Shown piece by piece: positions 18,185 to 26,568 of a stretch of DNA of 64,000 nucleotides. The number at the start of each line of letters is the position of its first letter. Position 1 is the first letter of the stretch. The notes below the pieces were generated by a model. That model saw nothing but the letters and a program-made list of their open reading frames with translations. It made no database searches and was not told the DNA's origin. The position numbers and the translations under genes were made by a program. The stretch comes from Lactococcus sp. dk101. Its GTDB lineage: Bacteria; Bacillota; Bacilli; Lactobacillales; Streptococcaceae. The stretch covers positions 248,001 through 312,000 of the forward strand of contig NZ_WITI01000002.1 of NCBI RefSeq assembly GCF_009601055.1, read 5' to 3'.

Positions 18185-19147
18185 ATGAATCAGAAGTACA
18201 AGATGCTTGGACTATCACTCGTAGCTGTTGCAGGTCTTACTGCCTTTGGCGTAAAAACAGCATCAGCTGAAACAGTGGACACAGATGTAAGCACATTGCT
18301 TCCAGCAGTCCAATACAAATCTCATGTACAAAATATTGGTTGGGGCAAATCATTTCTTTCAAATGGCACAATTTCTGGAACAACTGGTAAAAAATTGAGA
18401 ACAGAAGCCCTTCAAATTAAAGTAACGAATTCAGCAATCACTGGTGGAATTACTTATAGCGCCCATGTTCAAAATAAAGGCTGGATGCCTTATGTTTCAA
18501 ACGGAGCTACTGCGGGAACAACTGGTAAAAAACTTCGCGTTGAAGCAATCAAAGTCAAATTGACTGGCGACTTGGCTAACTATTATGACGTATATTATTC
18601 AGCACACGTTCAAAACAAAGGCTGGATGTCTTCTGTATCAAACGGTGCTGTTGCGGGAACAACTGGTAAAAAACTTCGTGTTGAAGCAGTTAAAGTTCAA
18701 TTAGTACCAAAAAATAACGTATCAAACCCTGCATTGACAAAATACTTTAACTCAGAAGTTTCACAAGAATTGGGAACAACAGCTGGTTTAATCGCAGCTT
18801 TGAACAATTCAACAATTAATGATGCACTTGCTAACCTGAGTGATTCAAACAAAGCAACCATCAAAGAAGCTGCAAACAATATGTTCAGCGAAGTGAAATT
18901 TACAACATCTGCAGGTAAAGTAACAAAAGTATCTGTTAAACTTAACCAAGGTGTTTACAATCTCTTCAGAACAAAACTTGTAACAATGCTTGCTGATAAA
19001 GGTGTGAGCGAATCTACTGTTCAAACTGCAATCGACAAAGCTCTTACTTTCACGAAATATACTGTAAGTGAAGAACTTATCAACGCTGCTAAAACAGAAG
19101 GAATTACATTGAATTCTGGTCAAATCTCACTTGATAAATTAAACTAA
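18185..19147 (+). CDS. Secreted protein with three ChW repeats
   Basis: A 320-aa exported protein. Residues 1-28 form a signal peptide (KYK basic start, hydrophobic core, cleavage expected after KTASA). Three ChW (clostridial hydrophobic-W) repeats follow at about 44-80, 91-126 and 138-173, each with the pattern YSAHVQNKGW...SNG..AGTTGKKLR.EA. The remaining 145 residues, rich in Ser, Thr, Asn and Lys and helical in appearance, match nothing I know. ChW repeats are thought to mediate attachment to cell surface or ligands. AAAGGAGAATAA gives a good ribosome site. The gene is flanked by terminators and is monocistronic. Confidence 0.8.
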   Translation: MNQKYKMLGLSLVAVAGLTAFGVKTASAETVDTDVSTLLPAVQYKSHVQNIGWGKSFLSNGTISGTTGKKLRTEALQIKVTNSAITGGITYSAHVQNKGWMPYVSNGATAGTTGKKLRVEAIKVKLTGDLANYYDVYYSAHVQNKGWMSSVSNGAVAGTTGKKLRVEAVKVQLVPKNNVSNPALTKYFNSEVSQELGTTAGLIAALNNSTINDALANLSDSNKATIKEAANNMFSEVKFTTSAGKVTKVSVKLNQGVYNLFRTKLVTMLADKGVSESTVQTAIDKALTFTKYTVSEELINAAKTEGITLNSGQISLDKLN

Positions 19148-19170
19148 GCTTATCATTTTAAGTCAAAAAA

Positions 19171-19197
19171 ATACCCATATCTTTGATGTGGGTTTTG
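19171..19197 (+). terminator. Terminator after the ChW protein
   Basis: ACCCATAT / ATGTGGGT stem followed by TTTT. It is weaker than others in the window. Confidence 0.5.
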
Positions 19198-19247
19198 GCT
19201 TTAGAATGACAAAATTAAGAAATAACTTAGATTAACATGAGGAAAAA

Positions 19248-19982
19248 ATGAATATTTTAATACTAGGAGCAGCTTTTATTGTTGGAGGTTTTGTTCTTTT
19301 CGGAAGCTATGTCGTCAAAAAATACAAATCAGAAGATGGAAAAAGCTCGAAAAAATGGGTGCTTTCTAGTGCAATTTTTTATGTGCTTGGCCTATTTCTG
19401 ATCATTGGAAGCTTTAGCTTCTTGAAAGATACAAGTTCACAGTCTAGCACAGCGAGTTCAAAAACTGTCAGTACTGACAAGAAGAAAAAAGCTGCACAAG
19501 ATTCATCAGCGCAGGCTGAAAGTAAATCTAGAGCATCGAAAGCTTCTGAAGTGGCGAAAAGTTCGAGTGCTGCCAAAGCTAAAGCTTCCAGTCAATCAGT
19601 TGCTGAAAGTACAAGTTCAGCTGCAACAACAACTTCTGCTTCACAAAGTACAAGTACGCAAACTGCAGCGGCAGCAACTACAAAAGCTTCAAGTACTGCA
19701 TCAACAGCATCAAACACTTCATCTAATGATACATCCAATCAGTCGGCCTTTTATCAAGCCATGAGTGCGCAAGTTGGCGTGATTAATAGTATGGCAGGAA
19801 AAAGTGTGGTCTATTCGATTTCAGCAGGTTCTACTTATCCAAGCCTCGTCGTCAGTATCAATTCGGCAGAGGCAAGCAAGTTGACGGCTGCACAATATGA
19901 AAAAGCAAGAGCAGCGGGAACTGATTATTTGATGGGCGTTGCACAAAGTTATGGCGTTACCCCAACAATCAGTTATCAATAA
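19248..19982 (+). CDS. Membrane protein with Ser/Ala/Thr-rich linker
   Basis: Unrecognised 244-aa protein. Two membrane helices lie at residues about 2-22 and 36-58, a long low-complexity Ser/Ala/Thr/Lys linker covers about 60-163, and a compact C-terminal domain of about 75 residues (ending TPTISYQ) follows. The linker looks like a cell-wall-spanning spacer that would hold the last domain outside the membrane. GAGGAAAA precedes the ATG. It is followed 30 bases later by the LCP-like gene, probably in the same transcript. A TGTCAGTACTGACA palindrome sits in the linker (19476-19489). Confidence 0.7.
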   Translation: MNILILGAAFIVGGFVLFGSYVVKKYKSEDGKSSKKWVLSSAIFYVLGLFLIIGSFSFLKDTSSQSSTASSKTVSTDKKKKAAQDSSAQAESKSRASKASEVAKSSSAAKAKASSQSVAESTSSAATTTSASQSTSTQTAAAATTKASSTASTASNTSSNDTSNQSAFYQAMSAQVGVINSMAGKSVVYSISAGSTYPSLVVSINSAEASKLTAAQYEKARAAGTDYLMGVAQSYGVTPTISYQ

Positions 19983-20012
19983 TTAGATTAAGGGCGATTT
20001 TAGGAGTTCATC

Positions 20013-20885
20013 GTGGAAAAAGAGCAACACAAGCATAAACATAAACACAAACATCGAAAAAATAAAGGAAAAATAATTAAAATTATCCTGATAGTCGTTT
20101 TAGTGGCTATTTTATCAGTTGGGATTATTGTATATGGGGTCTATCGCAACATTGAAAAAACATACACGAATTCGTATGTGCCGGTATCGACGCCAAGTAA
20201 GCATGTCGAAATTTCAAATGTGAACAGTCTTTCTATCTTGGTTATTGAAACGAAGACGGTCAATAATAAGCAAGAAAATCTGGCCACAGCCATTGCAGTC
20301 ATGAATAAGAAGAGTAAAAAAATGGACTTGCTCAATATTCCTGTTGGCGCTCAGTTGCCAAAAACGCAAAAACTTGCGACTTCTTTTGATAAAGGTGGCG
20401 TTTCTTCTGTCATGGCTGACACGCAAACCTTGCTGGACATTCCTGTTTCAAACTATCTGCAAGTGGACATTGGAACGATTGGACAAACGGTTGAAGCAGT
20501 TGACGGTATCACAGTTGATAATCCAGTCGCATTTAGCCAATCGACTTATCAATTTGCAAAAGGAAATATTCTTCTGAGCAATGCCAAGCAAGTTGAAGCT
20601 TATCTGTCAGGGACATCAGAGCTTACAGACGACAGTGCGTCAAACCGTGTCTTGAAAGTTTCGCTGGGTATTTATAAGAAAATAAAAAGTTCAATTTCAA
20701 TCAATTCGGTTTCAAATTTGAGTTATTACCAAAACGTCTATAATTCATTGATTGACTCAGTCAAAACGAACATTTCATTCAGTGACCTTCAAAAGATAGC
20801 CTTGGATTACAATGAAGCCTTTATGAATTCAACAAAAATTAATTTCACACCTGTCAAAACTGACGGAAAAGTGGCAATCAAATAA
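20013..20885 (+). CDS. Degenerate LytR-CpsA-Psr (LCP)-like membrane protein
   Basis: A 290-aa protein with a cytoplasmic tail of alternating His and Lys (residues 5-15), one membrane helix (about 22-46) and an extracellular domain. The domain order fits LCP ligases (LSILVIE, ATAIAVMNKKSKKMDLLNIPV, GGVSSVMADTQTLLDIPVSNYLQVDI, VEAVDGITV, NAKQVEAYL). But the Asp/Arg positions that bind metal and pyrophosphate in active LCP proteins (GTDxR, IPRD, the arginine pair) are replaced. It may be a non-catalytic relative. Start is GTG 20013 behind TAGGAG. Confidence 0.65.
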   Translation: MEKEQHKHKHKHKHRKNKGKIIKIILIVVLVAILSVGIIVYGVYRNIEKTYTNSYVPVSTPSKHVEISNVNSLSILVIETKTVNNKQENLATAIAVMNKKSKKMDLLNIPVGAQLPKTQKLATSFDKGGVSSVMADTQTLLDIPVSNYLQVDIGTIGQTVEAVDGITVDNPVAFSQSTYQFAKGNILLSNAKQVEAYLSGTSELTDDSASNRVLKVSLGIYKKIKSSISINSVSNLSYYQNVYNSLIDSVKTNISFSDLQKIALDYNEAFMNSTKINFTPVKTDGKVAIK

Positions 20886-20932
20886 AATGATGTTGAAAAC
20901 ATTCGTCAAAAATTAGCACTCATTTTAAATTA

Positions 20933-20960
20933 AAAAAGCTGAGCATTTGCTCAGTTTTTT
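20933..20960. terminator. Bidirectional terminator between LCP-like gene and lrgB
   Basis: AAAAAAGCTGAGC-ATTT-GCTCAGTTTTTT hairpin serving convergent genes. Confidence 0.85.
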
Positions 20961-21661
20961 TAATATCCTAGAATAATTTTTGCAACCAGAGGGGCAATGA
21001 TGACATACATGACACCTGTAATACCGATACTGAGGGCAGCCATTGCGCCATGAACTTTTCCTAGCCCAATCGCAGCCCCAGTCCCAATCGCGTGGCCCGT
21101 TCCACCTAAAGCAATTCCTTGCGCGACAGGGTCTTTAATTTTAAACAATGCAAGAAGTGGGACACCAATAACGCTGGTCAAAATACCAGTCGCTACAACG
21201 ACCACGACGGTTATTTGTTCGACTCCATGCATTTTATCAGAAATCCCCATTGCCATTGCTGTTGTAACTGATTTTGGAAAAATTGATAAACTTGCCAATC
21301 GACTCATGCCAAAAAATTTGGCTGCAAGAGCAGTAAGTGTGGTATTGATGACTGTAGCGCAAGCAATAGAAATAATAATGCTTCGTGCGTGATGTTTCAT
21401 CAGATGAAAGGTCTTGTACAGCGGCAACGCAAGGGCAACGGTACTTGGCCCAATCAAATCATTCAAAATGGAGCCACCCACGTAATAATTTTTATAAGAA
21501 ACATGAGTAAAAGATAAGACCAAAATGATAATAACCGTTGATAATAACAAAGGATTAGTCCAAGGCTTTTGGATGTTTTCATTGATTCGAACGGTAATCA
21601 TAAAGACCAGAAGTGTCAAAACGAGGCCAAATAAGGGATCTGCAGTGATTTCATTCCACAT
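20960..21661 (-). CDS. lrgB: LrgB/CidB-family antiholin-like membrane protein
   Basis: A 233-aa polytopic membrane protein partnering LrgA. The Lrg/Cid pair is linked to autolysis control and, in several bacteria, pyruvate or metabolite flux. Recognised by LNDLIGPSTVALALPLYK, SIFPKSVTTAMAMGIS and GTGHAIGTGAAIGLGKVHGA, the family core. ATG 21661 is used because GAAAGGAGAACAG lies upstream on the minus strand. The longer frame to 21751 lies inside lrgA. It overlaps the end of lrgA by 11 bases. Confidence 0.9.
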   Translation of the reverse strand: MWNEITADPLFGLVLTLLVFMITVRINENIQKPWTNPLLLSTVIIILVLSFTHVSYKNYYVGGSILNDLIGPSTVALALPLYKTFHLMKHHARSIIISIACATVINTTLTALAAKFFGMSRLASLSIFPKSVTTAMAMGISDKMHGVEQITVVVVVATGILTSVIGVPLLALFKIKDPVAQGIALGGTGHAIGTGAAIGLGKVHGAMAALSIGITGVMYVIIAPLVAKIILGY

Positions 21662-22133
21662 GAGTCTGTTCTCCTTTCTTGGCTTGAGTTTGCCACCATT
21701 CAGGAGTGTTTTTCTTATTTCTTGAATGTTGATTGATGACATCAAGGGCAACTTTTTGAGATATCAAATCAGTTGAAATATAATCGCCTTCAAATTTGAT
21801 TTTCAGCCATTGAACAAGATGTCCGAGAACAAAAATGTTAACAATCAAAGCACAAACGACAATCAATAAAATTTGTAGCCAGAAATGAGAAATAAGCCCC
21901 CATTTTGCCATAATTCCTACGCCAGCAGGCAAAAATAGGATGGTCATGTTGTTGATTAAAAAACTGCCAACCATATCAATGTCTTTAATTTTTAACAGTT
22001 TGAATTGCAGCGCCAAAAATAACAAAATCATTCCAATAATTGAGCCTGGAAAAGGTAGATTAAATCCGCTGGAGAGCAGATTTCCGAGGTAGGAAAAACC
22101 TAAGATAAGTAATAATTGCAGATAAATTTTCAT
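21651..22133 (-). CDS. lrgA: LrgA/CidA-family holin-like membrane protein
   Basis: A 160-aa protein with four membrane helices and a hydrophilic C-terminal tail of about 45 residues. Family signature NLPFPGSIIGMILLFLAL and NNMTILFLPAGVGIM. It forms an operon with lrgB. The ribosome site is weak (AATAGGG about eight bases before the ATG). No LytSR-like two-component genes lie nearby, so its regulation is not evident from this window. Confidence 0.88.
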   Translation of the reverse strand: MKIYLQLLLILGFSYLGNLLSSGFNLPFPGSIIGMILLFLALQFKLLKIKDIDMVGSFLINNMTILFLPAGVGIMAKWGLISHFWLQILLIVVCALIVNIFVLGHLVQWLKIKFEGDYISTDLISQKVALDVINQHSRNKKNTPEWWQTQAKKGEQTHVE

Positions 22134-22465
22134 AATGTATAACCCTATTCGTTTATTTCACTATTTTTCATTTTACTCCTTGAAGCAAGAATTTACAACT
22201 CTTGCTTTTTTATATTAAATTTTTATTGAATTATTACTGGAAAAAACGGGCTATCTAATTAACAGACAATCAAATGCCAACTTTCTAACATTTTTATTTT
22301 CTGATATTTTAGGCTTGAATTAAGCTAAAAAAAGGAATATTCTATAAATTACGTGAATGGTAATTTTGTATGGGTCTGATTTGGGTATTTTACTCAAAAA
22401 TAAAGAAACAATGTGAAAATTATTTTTCATTAAATCGAATTCATTTTCATAAGTTTGGAGAAAAT
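22134..22465. other. Divergent intergenic region between lrgA and the polysaccharide cluster
   Basis: 332 bases of AT-rich DNA without a supported gene. It holds a plus-strand terminator-like hairpin (22183-22211) and a weak CodY-like sequence at 22295-22309 (12 of 15). No convincing promoter for epsA could be fixed. An in-frame ATG at 22370 would extend EpsA but has no ribosome site. Confidence 0.5.
22183..22211 (+). terminator. Terminator-like hairpin upstream of epsA
   Basis: AAGCAAGA (22183-22190) and TCTTGCTT (22200-22207) with T6 only on the plus strand. No plus-strand gene ends here, so it could be an attenuator in an eps leader or a barrier to read-through antisense to lrgAB. Confidence 0.55.
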
Positions 22466-23251
22466 ATGCAAGTGCAAAAAGAAGAAACAATCGACTTAAG
22501 AAGCATCTTACATCTGTTGCGCAAAAGATTAGGGTTGATTATTCTATCTACTTTTATTGTTACTGTCATCGGGACAGGTTACACTTTTTTCATTGCAACG
22601 CCGGCGTTTACGGCAACAACTCAGTTGGTCGCAAAACTGCCAGATTCATCAAATTCGGCCATGTATGCAGGTCAAATCACTGGTAATATTCAAATGGCCA
22701 ATACCATCAATCAGGTCATTGTCAGCCATGCTGTACTTGACAAAGTACAAGCCAATTTGAACTTGCCAGACAGTAGTTTTCAAAGCAAAGTTACTGCGAC
22801 AAATACGACAAATTCGCAAGTGATTACAGTCACTGCAACCTACGGCAATCCCTATACTGCACAAAAAATTGCCAATGAAACGGCGAAAGTTTTTAGTGAC
22901 GATATTGCTCAAAAACTGAACGTCACCAACGTTATTGTTTTGACAGAAGCAACAGCTAATACAACACCAGTTTCGCCAAGACCAAAGCTTTATATTTCAT
23001 TGTCAGCGCTGGTAGGTCTGATCATCGGTTGTGGACTTACTTTCTTACTTGAAATCTTTAACAATAAAATCAACACAGAAGCTGATATTGAGGCACTCGG
23101 CTTACCAATTTTGGGTGCGACCTCATTTGCAAACTCAGAAGATTTTTCAAATCCTGTCAGTGCTGACAGCCTTGTAAAAGAAACACCGAAAGTAGAAGTT
23201 GCAAGCAAAGATGAAACAACACCTAATAATTTTCCAAGAAGAAGAAGATAA
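22466..23251 (+). CDS. epsA: Polysaccharide chain-length/kinase-activator protein (Wzz/CpsC type)
   Basis: Membrane adaptor of the Wzz family: an N-terminal helix (about residues 27-48) and a C-terminal helix (about 172-192) flank an extracellular loop. The cytoplasmic tail binds and activates the tyrosine kinase. TTTGGAGAAAAT before ATG 22466 sets the start. The length is 261 aa, with a tail rich in Ser/Glu ending in four arginines. It opens the conserved epsA-B-C-D regulatory module of lactococcal and streptococcal Wzy-dependent loci. One TGTCAGTGCTGACA palindrome lies in the tail coding region. Confidence 0.88.
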   Translation: MQVQKEETIDLRSILHLLRKRLGLIILSTFIVTVIGTGYTFFIATPAFTATTQLVAKLPDSSNSAMYAGQITGNIQMANTINQVIVSHAVLDKVQANLNLPDSSFQSKVTATNTTNSQVITVTATYGNPYTAQKIANETAKVFSDDIAQKLNVTNVIVLTEATANTTPVSPRPKLYISLSALVGLIIGCGLTFLLEIFNNKINTEADIEALGLPILGATSFANSEDFSNPVSADSLVKETPKVEVASKDETTPNNFPRRRR

Positions 23252-23262
23252 GGAACAAATCA

Positions 23263-23958
23263 ATGGCTAAAAAGAATGAAAAAATTGATAACAACCGTTA
23301 TCTGATTACAAGTCTCAACCCAAAATCTCCGATTTCAGAACAATACAGAACCATTCGGACGACCATCGACTTCAAAATGGTTGACCAAGGCATGAAAAGC
23401 TTTCTCGTCACCTCTGCAGAAGCTGCAGCAGGTAAATCAACTACTATTGCCAATCTTGCCATTACATTTGCCCAACAAGGCAAACGTGTCTTGTTGATTG
23501 ATGCGGATTTACGTAAACCGTCAGTACACATGTCTTTCAAAATTCCAAATCGGTCAGGACTGACAAACATTTTGACCCGGCAATCAACAGTTGAAGAAAC
23601 GCTTCAAGGATCACCAATCAACGAAAATTTAGCCATCATTACCTCTGGCCCTATTCCACCAAACCCATCAGAATTATTGAGTTCAGCAGGAATGAAAAAT
23701 TTGATTGAAACCATGACGCAGGCATTTGACATCGTCTTGGTCGATACGCCTCCTTTGAGTGCGGTAACGGATGCGCAAATCATCAGCGGCTTTGTTGGCG
23801 GTGTTGTGGTCGTTGCCAGAGCCTATCAGACTAAAAAGGAAAGCCTAGCTAAAACGAAGAAAATGTTAGACCAAGTGCAAGCCAATATTATTGGAGTGGT
23901 CTTGCATGGAGTCAATACCTCAGACACGGCTTATTATTACTATTACGGTGCAGAATAA
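23263..23958 (+). CDS. epsB: Polysaccharide tyrosine autokinase (CpsD/Wze type)
   Basis: BY-kinase regulating polymer length and export. Walker A is AEAAAGKSTTIANLA, Walker A' is VLLIDADLRKP, and Walker B is IVLVDTPPL. The C-terminus has the tyrosine cluster YYYYYGAE for autophosphorylation. At 231 aa it is full length. It lies 11 bases after epsA, its activator, and 20 bases before the phosphatase that reverses it. Confidence 0.93.
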   Translation: MAKKNEKIDNNRYLITSLNPKSPISEQYRTIRTTIDFKMVDQGMKSFLVTSAEAAAGKSTTIANLAITFAQQGKRVLLIDADLRKPSVHMSFKIPNRSGLTNILTRQSTVEETLQGSPINENLAIITSGPIPPNPSELLSSAGMKNLIETMTQAFDIVLVDTPPLSAVTDAQIISGFVGGVVVVARAYQTKKESLAKTKKMLDQVQANIIGVVLHGVNTSDTAYYYYYGAE

Positions 23959-23978
23959 AGGATTAAAAAGGAGAACCA

Positions 23979-24743
23979 ATGATTGACATTCACTGTCACA
24001 TTTTACCTGGCATTGATGACGGAGCTAAAACAGCTCTCGATACACTGACCATGCTCAAATCAGCAGTTGACGAAGGCATCACGTCCATCGCTGTTTCTCC
24101 GCATCATAATCCTCAGTACAACAATGAACGCCCCTTGATTTTGGAAAAAGTAGCAGAAGTTCAACAGATTGTTCGAGAAAATCAGCTCCCAATCGAAATT
24201 CTTCCCGGCCAAGAAGTCAGAATTTATGGCGATTTGCTGCAAGATTACGCTGCTGGAAAGCTCGTTACTTCAAGCGACCGTTCGCATTATATGCTGATTG
24301 AATTTCCATCAAATCATGTGCCAAAATACGCTTCTCAGCTCTTTTACGATATGAATTTGAATGGCCTCCAGCCCATTCTAGTACATCCAGAGCGCAATGC
24401 AGGAATTATTGAAAATCCTGACCTCCTCTATGAATTCGTTGAGCAGGGCGTTTTGAGTCAAATTACTGCGTCCAGTATTACAGGACATTTTGGTAAAAAA
24501 ATACAAAAATTAAGCTTTCAAATTATTGAAAATGATTTGACTCATTTTGTGGCTTCCGACGCGCACAATGTGACAAGTAGGGCATTTAAGATGCGAGAAG
24601 CTTTCGAAATCATCACTGATCAGTACGGTTTTTCAACTGCTCAAATGTTTCGAGAAAATGGACAAGCTGTCATTGTTGACAGAACCATTTATCCAAATAG
24701 CCCATCAAAAATAAAAACAAAAAAATTCTTTGGATTATTTTAG
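23979..24743 (+). CDS. epsC: Manganese-dependent protein-tyrosine phosphatase (CpsB/Wzh, PHP family)
   Basis: PHP-fold phosphatase dephosphorylating the EpsB kinase. Metal ligands appear in IDIHCHILPGIDDGAKT (residues 2-18), SPHHN, GQEVRI, LVHPERN and SDAHN. It is 254 aa. AAAAGGAGAACC precedes the ATG. The position between kinase and priming transferase is the standard one in L. lactis eps loci. Confidence 0.92.
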   Translation: MIDIHCHILPGIDDGAKTALDTLTMLKSAVDEGITSIAVSPHHNPQYNNERPLILEKVAEVQQIVRENQLPIEILPGQEVRIYGDLLQDYAAGKLVTSSDRSHYMLIEFPSNHVPKYASQLFYDMNLNGLQPILVHPERNAGIIENPDLLYEFVEQGVLSQITASSITGHFGKKIQKLSFQIIENDLTHFVASDAHNVTSRAFKMREAFEIITDQYGFSTAQMFRENGQAVIVDRTIYPNSPSKIKTKKFFGLF

Positions 24744-24758
24744 GAGAAAGAAGGAAAA

Positions 24759-25445
24759 ATGCAAGTCTCAACCGATCGCTATAATACAGAATTATTTGAA
24801 AAGAAATTAGTAAAGTTCAGACCTTTTACGGTAAACGAGCTAATCTTCAAACGCATTTTTGATATTTTAGGTGGGTTAGTGGGCGCATTATTCTTTGTAA
24901 TTGCCGTTTTTATCCTCTTTATTCCTTATCATTTAGCAAAAGGAAAAGACAAAGGTCCCATGATGTATCGTCAAAAACGATATGGAAGACGGGGGAATAT
25001 TTTCTATATCTGGAAATTTCGCACCATGATTATGGACGCGGAGCATTATTTAGACGAACATCCAGAAATCAAACAAGCATATCATGATAATGGCAATAAG
25101 CTAGAAGATGATCCGCGCGTAACTAAAATTGGCAAGTTCATTCGCCAACATTCGATTGACGAGTTGCCACAATTTGTCAATGTATTAAAAGGGGAGATGA
25201 GTCTGGTTGGGCCCCGCCCAATCTTGCTATTTGAAGATAAAGAATATGGCGACCGTCTGCCCTATCTTTTGATGTGCAAGCCAGGTATCACAGGCTATTG
25301 GACAACGCATGGCCGAAGCGCCGTCGTTTTTCCAGAACGGGCCGATCTTGAACTTCATTACCTCGAAGTTCACAGTCTTGTTTTTGATGCTGCCCTCATT
25401 TTTATGACCATCGCACAAAGCATTTATGGGAAGGACGCCTATTAA
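24759..25445 (+). CDS. epsD: Undecaprenyl-phosphate sugar-1-phosphate transferase (priming enzyme)
   Basis: Starts each repeat unit by moving a hexose-1-phosphate to undecaprenyl phosphate. One membrane helix (about residues 32-52) precedes the catalytic domain with KFRTMIMDAE, DPRVTKIGKFIRQHSIDELPQ and VGPRPI, the bacterial sugar-transferase signature. It is 228 aa, the short WchA/CpsE-C-terminal type. Which sugar (Glc or Gal) is transferred is not evident. The tail after 25445 shows a shift to more AT-rich cargo genes. Confidence 0.9.
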   Translation: MQVSTDRYNTELFEKKLVKFRPFTVNELIFKRIFDILGGLVGALFFVIAVFILFIPYHLAKGKDKGPMMYRQKRYGRRGNIFYIWKFRTMIMDAEHYLDEHPEIKQAYHDNGNKLEDDPRVTKIGKFIRQHSIDELPQFVNVLKGEMSLVGPRPILLFEDKEYGDRLPYLLMCKPGITGYWTTHGRSAVVFPERADLELHYLEVHSLVFDAALIFMTIAQSIYGKDAY

Positions 25446-25446
25446 C

Positions 25447-26568
25447 ATGAAAAAGGCCTTTCTAATCCATTACGATGGCTATTTTGATATTCGGTTGAAA
25501 TATGTTGAACAATCCCTTCAAGAAAGGGGATTTAAAGTAACGCTCATTTTTTCTGACTTTGATCACTATACGAAATCAAGTAAAGAATATCCTAACTCAA
25601 ATGTACATAAAATTCATGTACCAGCTTACAAGAAAAATATTTCTATCAAGAGAATAATTTCTTATCTTTCTTTCACAAGGCAAGTTAGAAAACTCTTAAA
25701 TAAAGAAAAACCTGAATTCGTTTATGCTATTATTCCGCCGAATTCATTGGCAAAAAGTCTATCAAGCTTTAAAAAATGTCACCCAGAAACGAAAATCATT
25801 TTTGACATTTTTGACTTATATCCTGAGCAAATGCCAATACTGTCCAATACTCCAGTCGCAAAAATATGGGCTAATCTTAGAAACCAAAGTTTGAAAACAG
25901 TAGATTTTGTAATATTAGAATGTTACTTTTATCAAAAACAGCTTGAAAATTTTCTCAATGACGATAAAAATGAGGTGCTTTATCTCAATCGTTCGGAAAT
26001 TCTCCTTTCCACAAATAATGTATGGCAAGACAAACAAATTGATATAGCATACTTGGGATCGATTAACTGGCATATTGACATAGAACATATCCTCACTTTT
26101 TTAAAAACACTGAATCAAAAGAAAAAAGTGGTCTTACATATTATTGGTGATGGTGAAAGAGCGAAGACACTTCAAGAGGAACTGACAAAAGAAGCTATTT
26201 CCTTTGTGTTCTATGGCAAGGTCTTTAATCCTGAAAAAAAGCGACAGATTCTTCAAAAATGTCAGTATGGTTTAAATGTTTATCGAGCAAATTTAGGCAT
26301 TGGACTCACCATGAAATCGGTAGAGTATCTTCAATATTCATTGCCACTGATTAATGCGGGAATAGCAGACACGAAACAACTGATTGAGGAATTTCATATT
26401 GGTCATGACATTGACAATTCACTTGAAAAAACAGTTGACAAAATCGTATCAGTGACGAAAGAAGATATGATACTAATGCGCACGCAGTGCGGCTTTGTTT
26501 TTAAAGAAAAATTTTCAGATGAGAGTTACCTGAAAAAACTAAATACAATTTTGGATAACCTAAGATAA
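25447..26568 (+). CDS. GT-B fold glycosyltransferase (family 4-like)
   Basis: A 373-aa glycosyltransferase. The C-terminal half has the GT4-like pattern IAYLGSINWHIDIEHIL, LHIIGDGERAKTLQEEL, FYGKVFNPEKKRQIL, with the usual EX7E region replaced by GLTMKSVEYLQYSLPLINAG. It would add one sugar to the lipid-linked repeat; specificity unknown. Start 25447 (MKKAFLIHYDG) is one base after the epsD stop, with GGGAAGGA about 12 bases upstream. The stop shares one base with the next ATG. Confidence 0.78.
   Translation: MKKAFLIHYDGYFDIRLKYVEQSLQERGFKVTLIFSDFDHYTKSSKEYPNSNVHKIHVPAYKKNISIKRIISYLSFTRQVRKLLNKEKPEFVYAIIPPNSLAKSLSSFKKCHPETKIIFDIFDLYPEQMPILSNTPVAKIWANLRNQSLKTVDFVILECYFYQKQLENFLNDDKNEVLYLNRSEILLSTNNVWQDKQIDIAYLGSINWHIDIEHILTFLKTLNQKKKVVLHIIGDGERAKTLQEELTKEAISFVFYGKVFNPEKKRQILQKCQYGLNVYRANLGIGLTMKSVEYLQYSLPLINAGIADTKQLIEEFHIGHDIDNSLEKTVDKIVSVTKEDMILMRTQCGFVFKEKFSDESYLKKLNTILDNLR

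Noticed and set aside
19567-19764. A Gln/Leu-rich open frame overlapping the Ser/Ala linker
   Set aside because: It is the +1 shadow of a repetitive linker; the main frame has start, ribosome site and membrane helices.
20025-20062. Short tandem-like AAACATAAACAC repeats
   Set aside because: They encode the alternating His-Lys tail of the LCP-like protein and are too short and irregular for a CRISPR or VNTR.
22295-22309. CodY box before epsA
   Set aside because: Only 12 of 15 matches in very AT-rich DNA with no mapped promoter; chance occurrence is likely.
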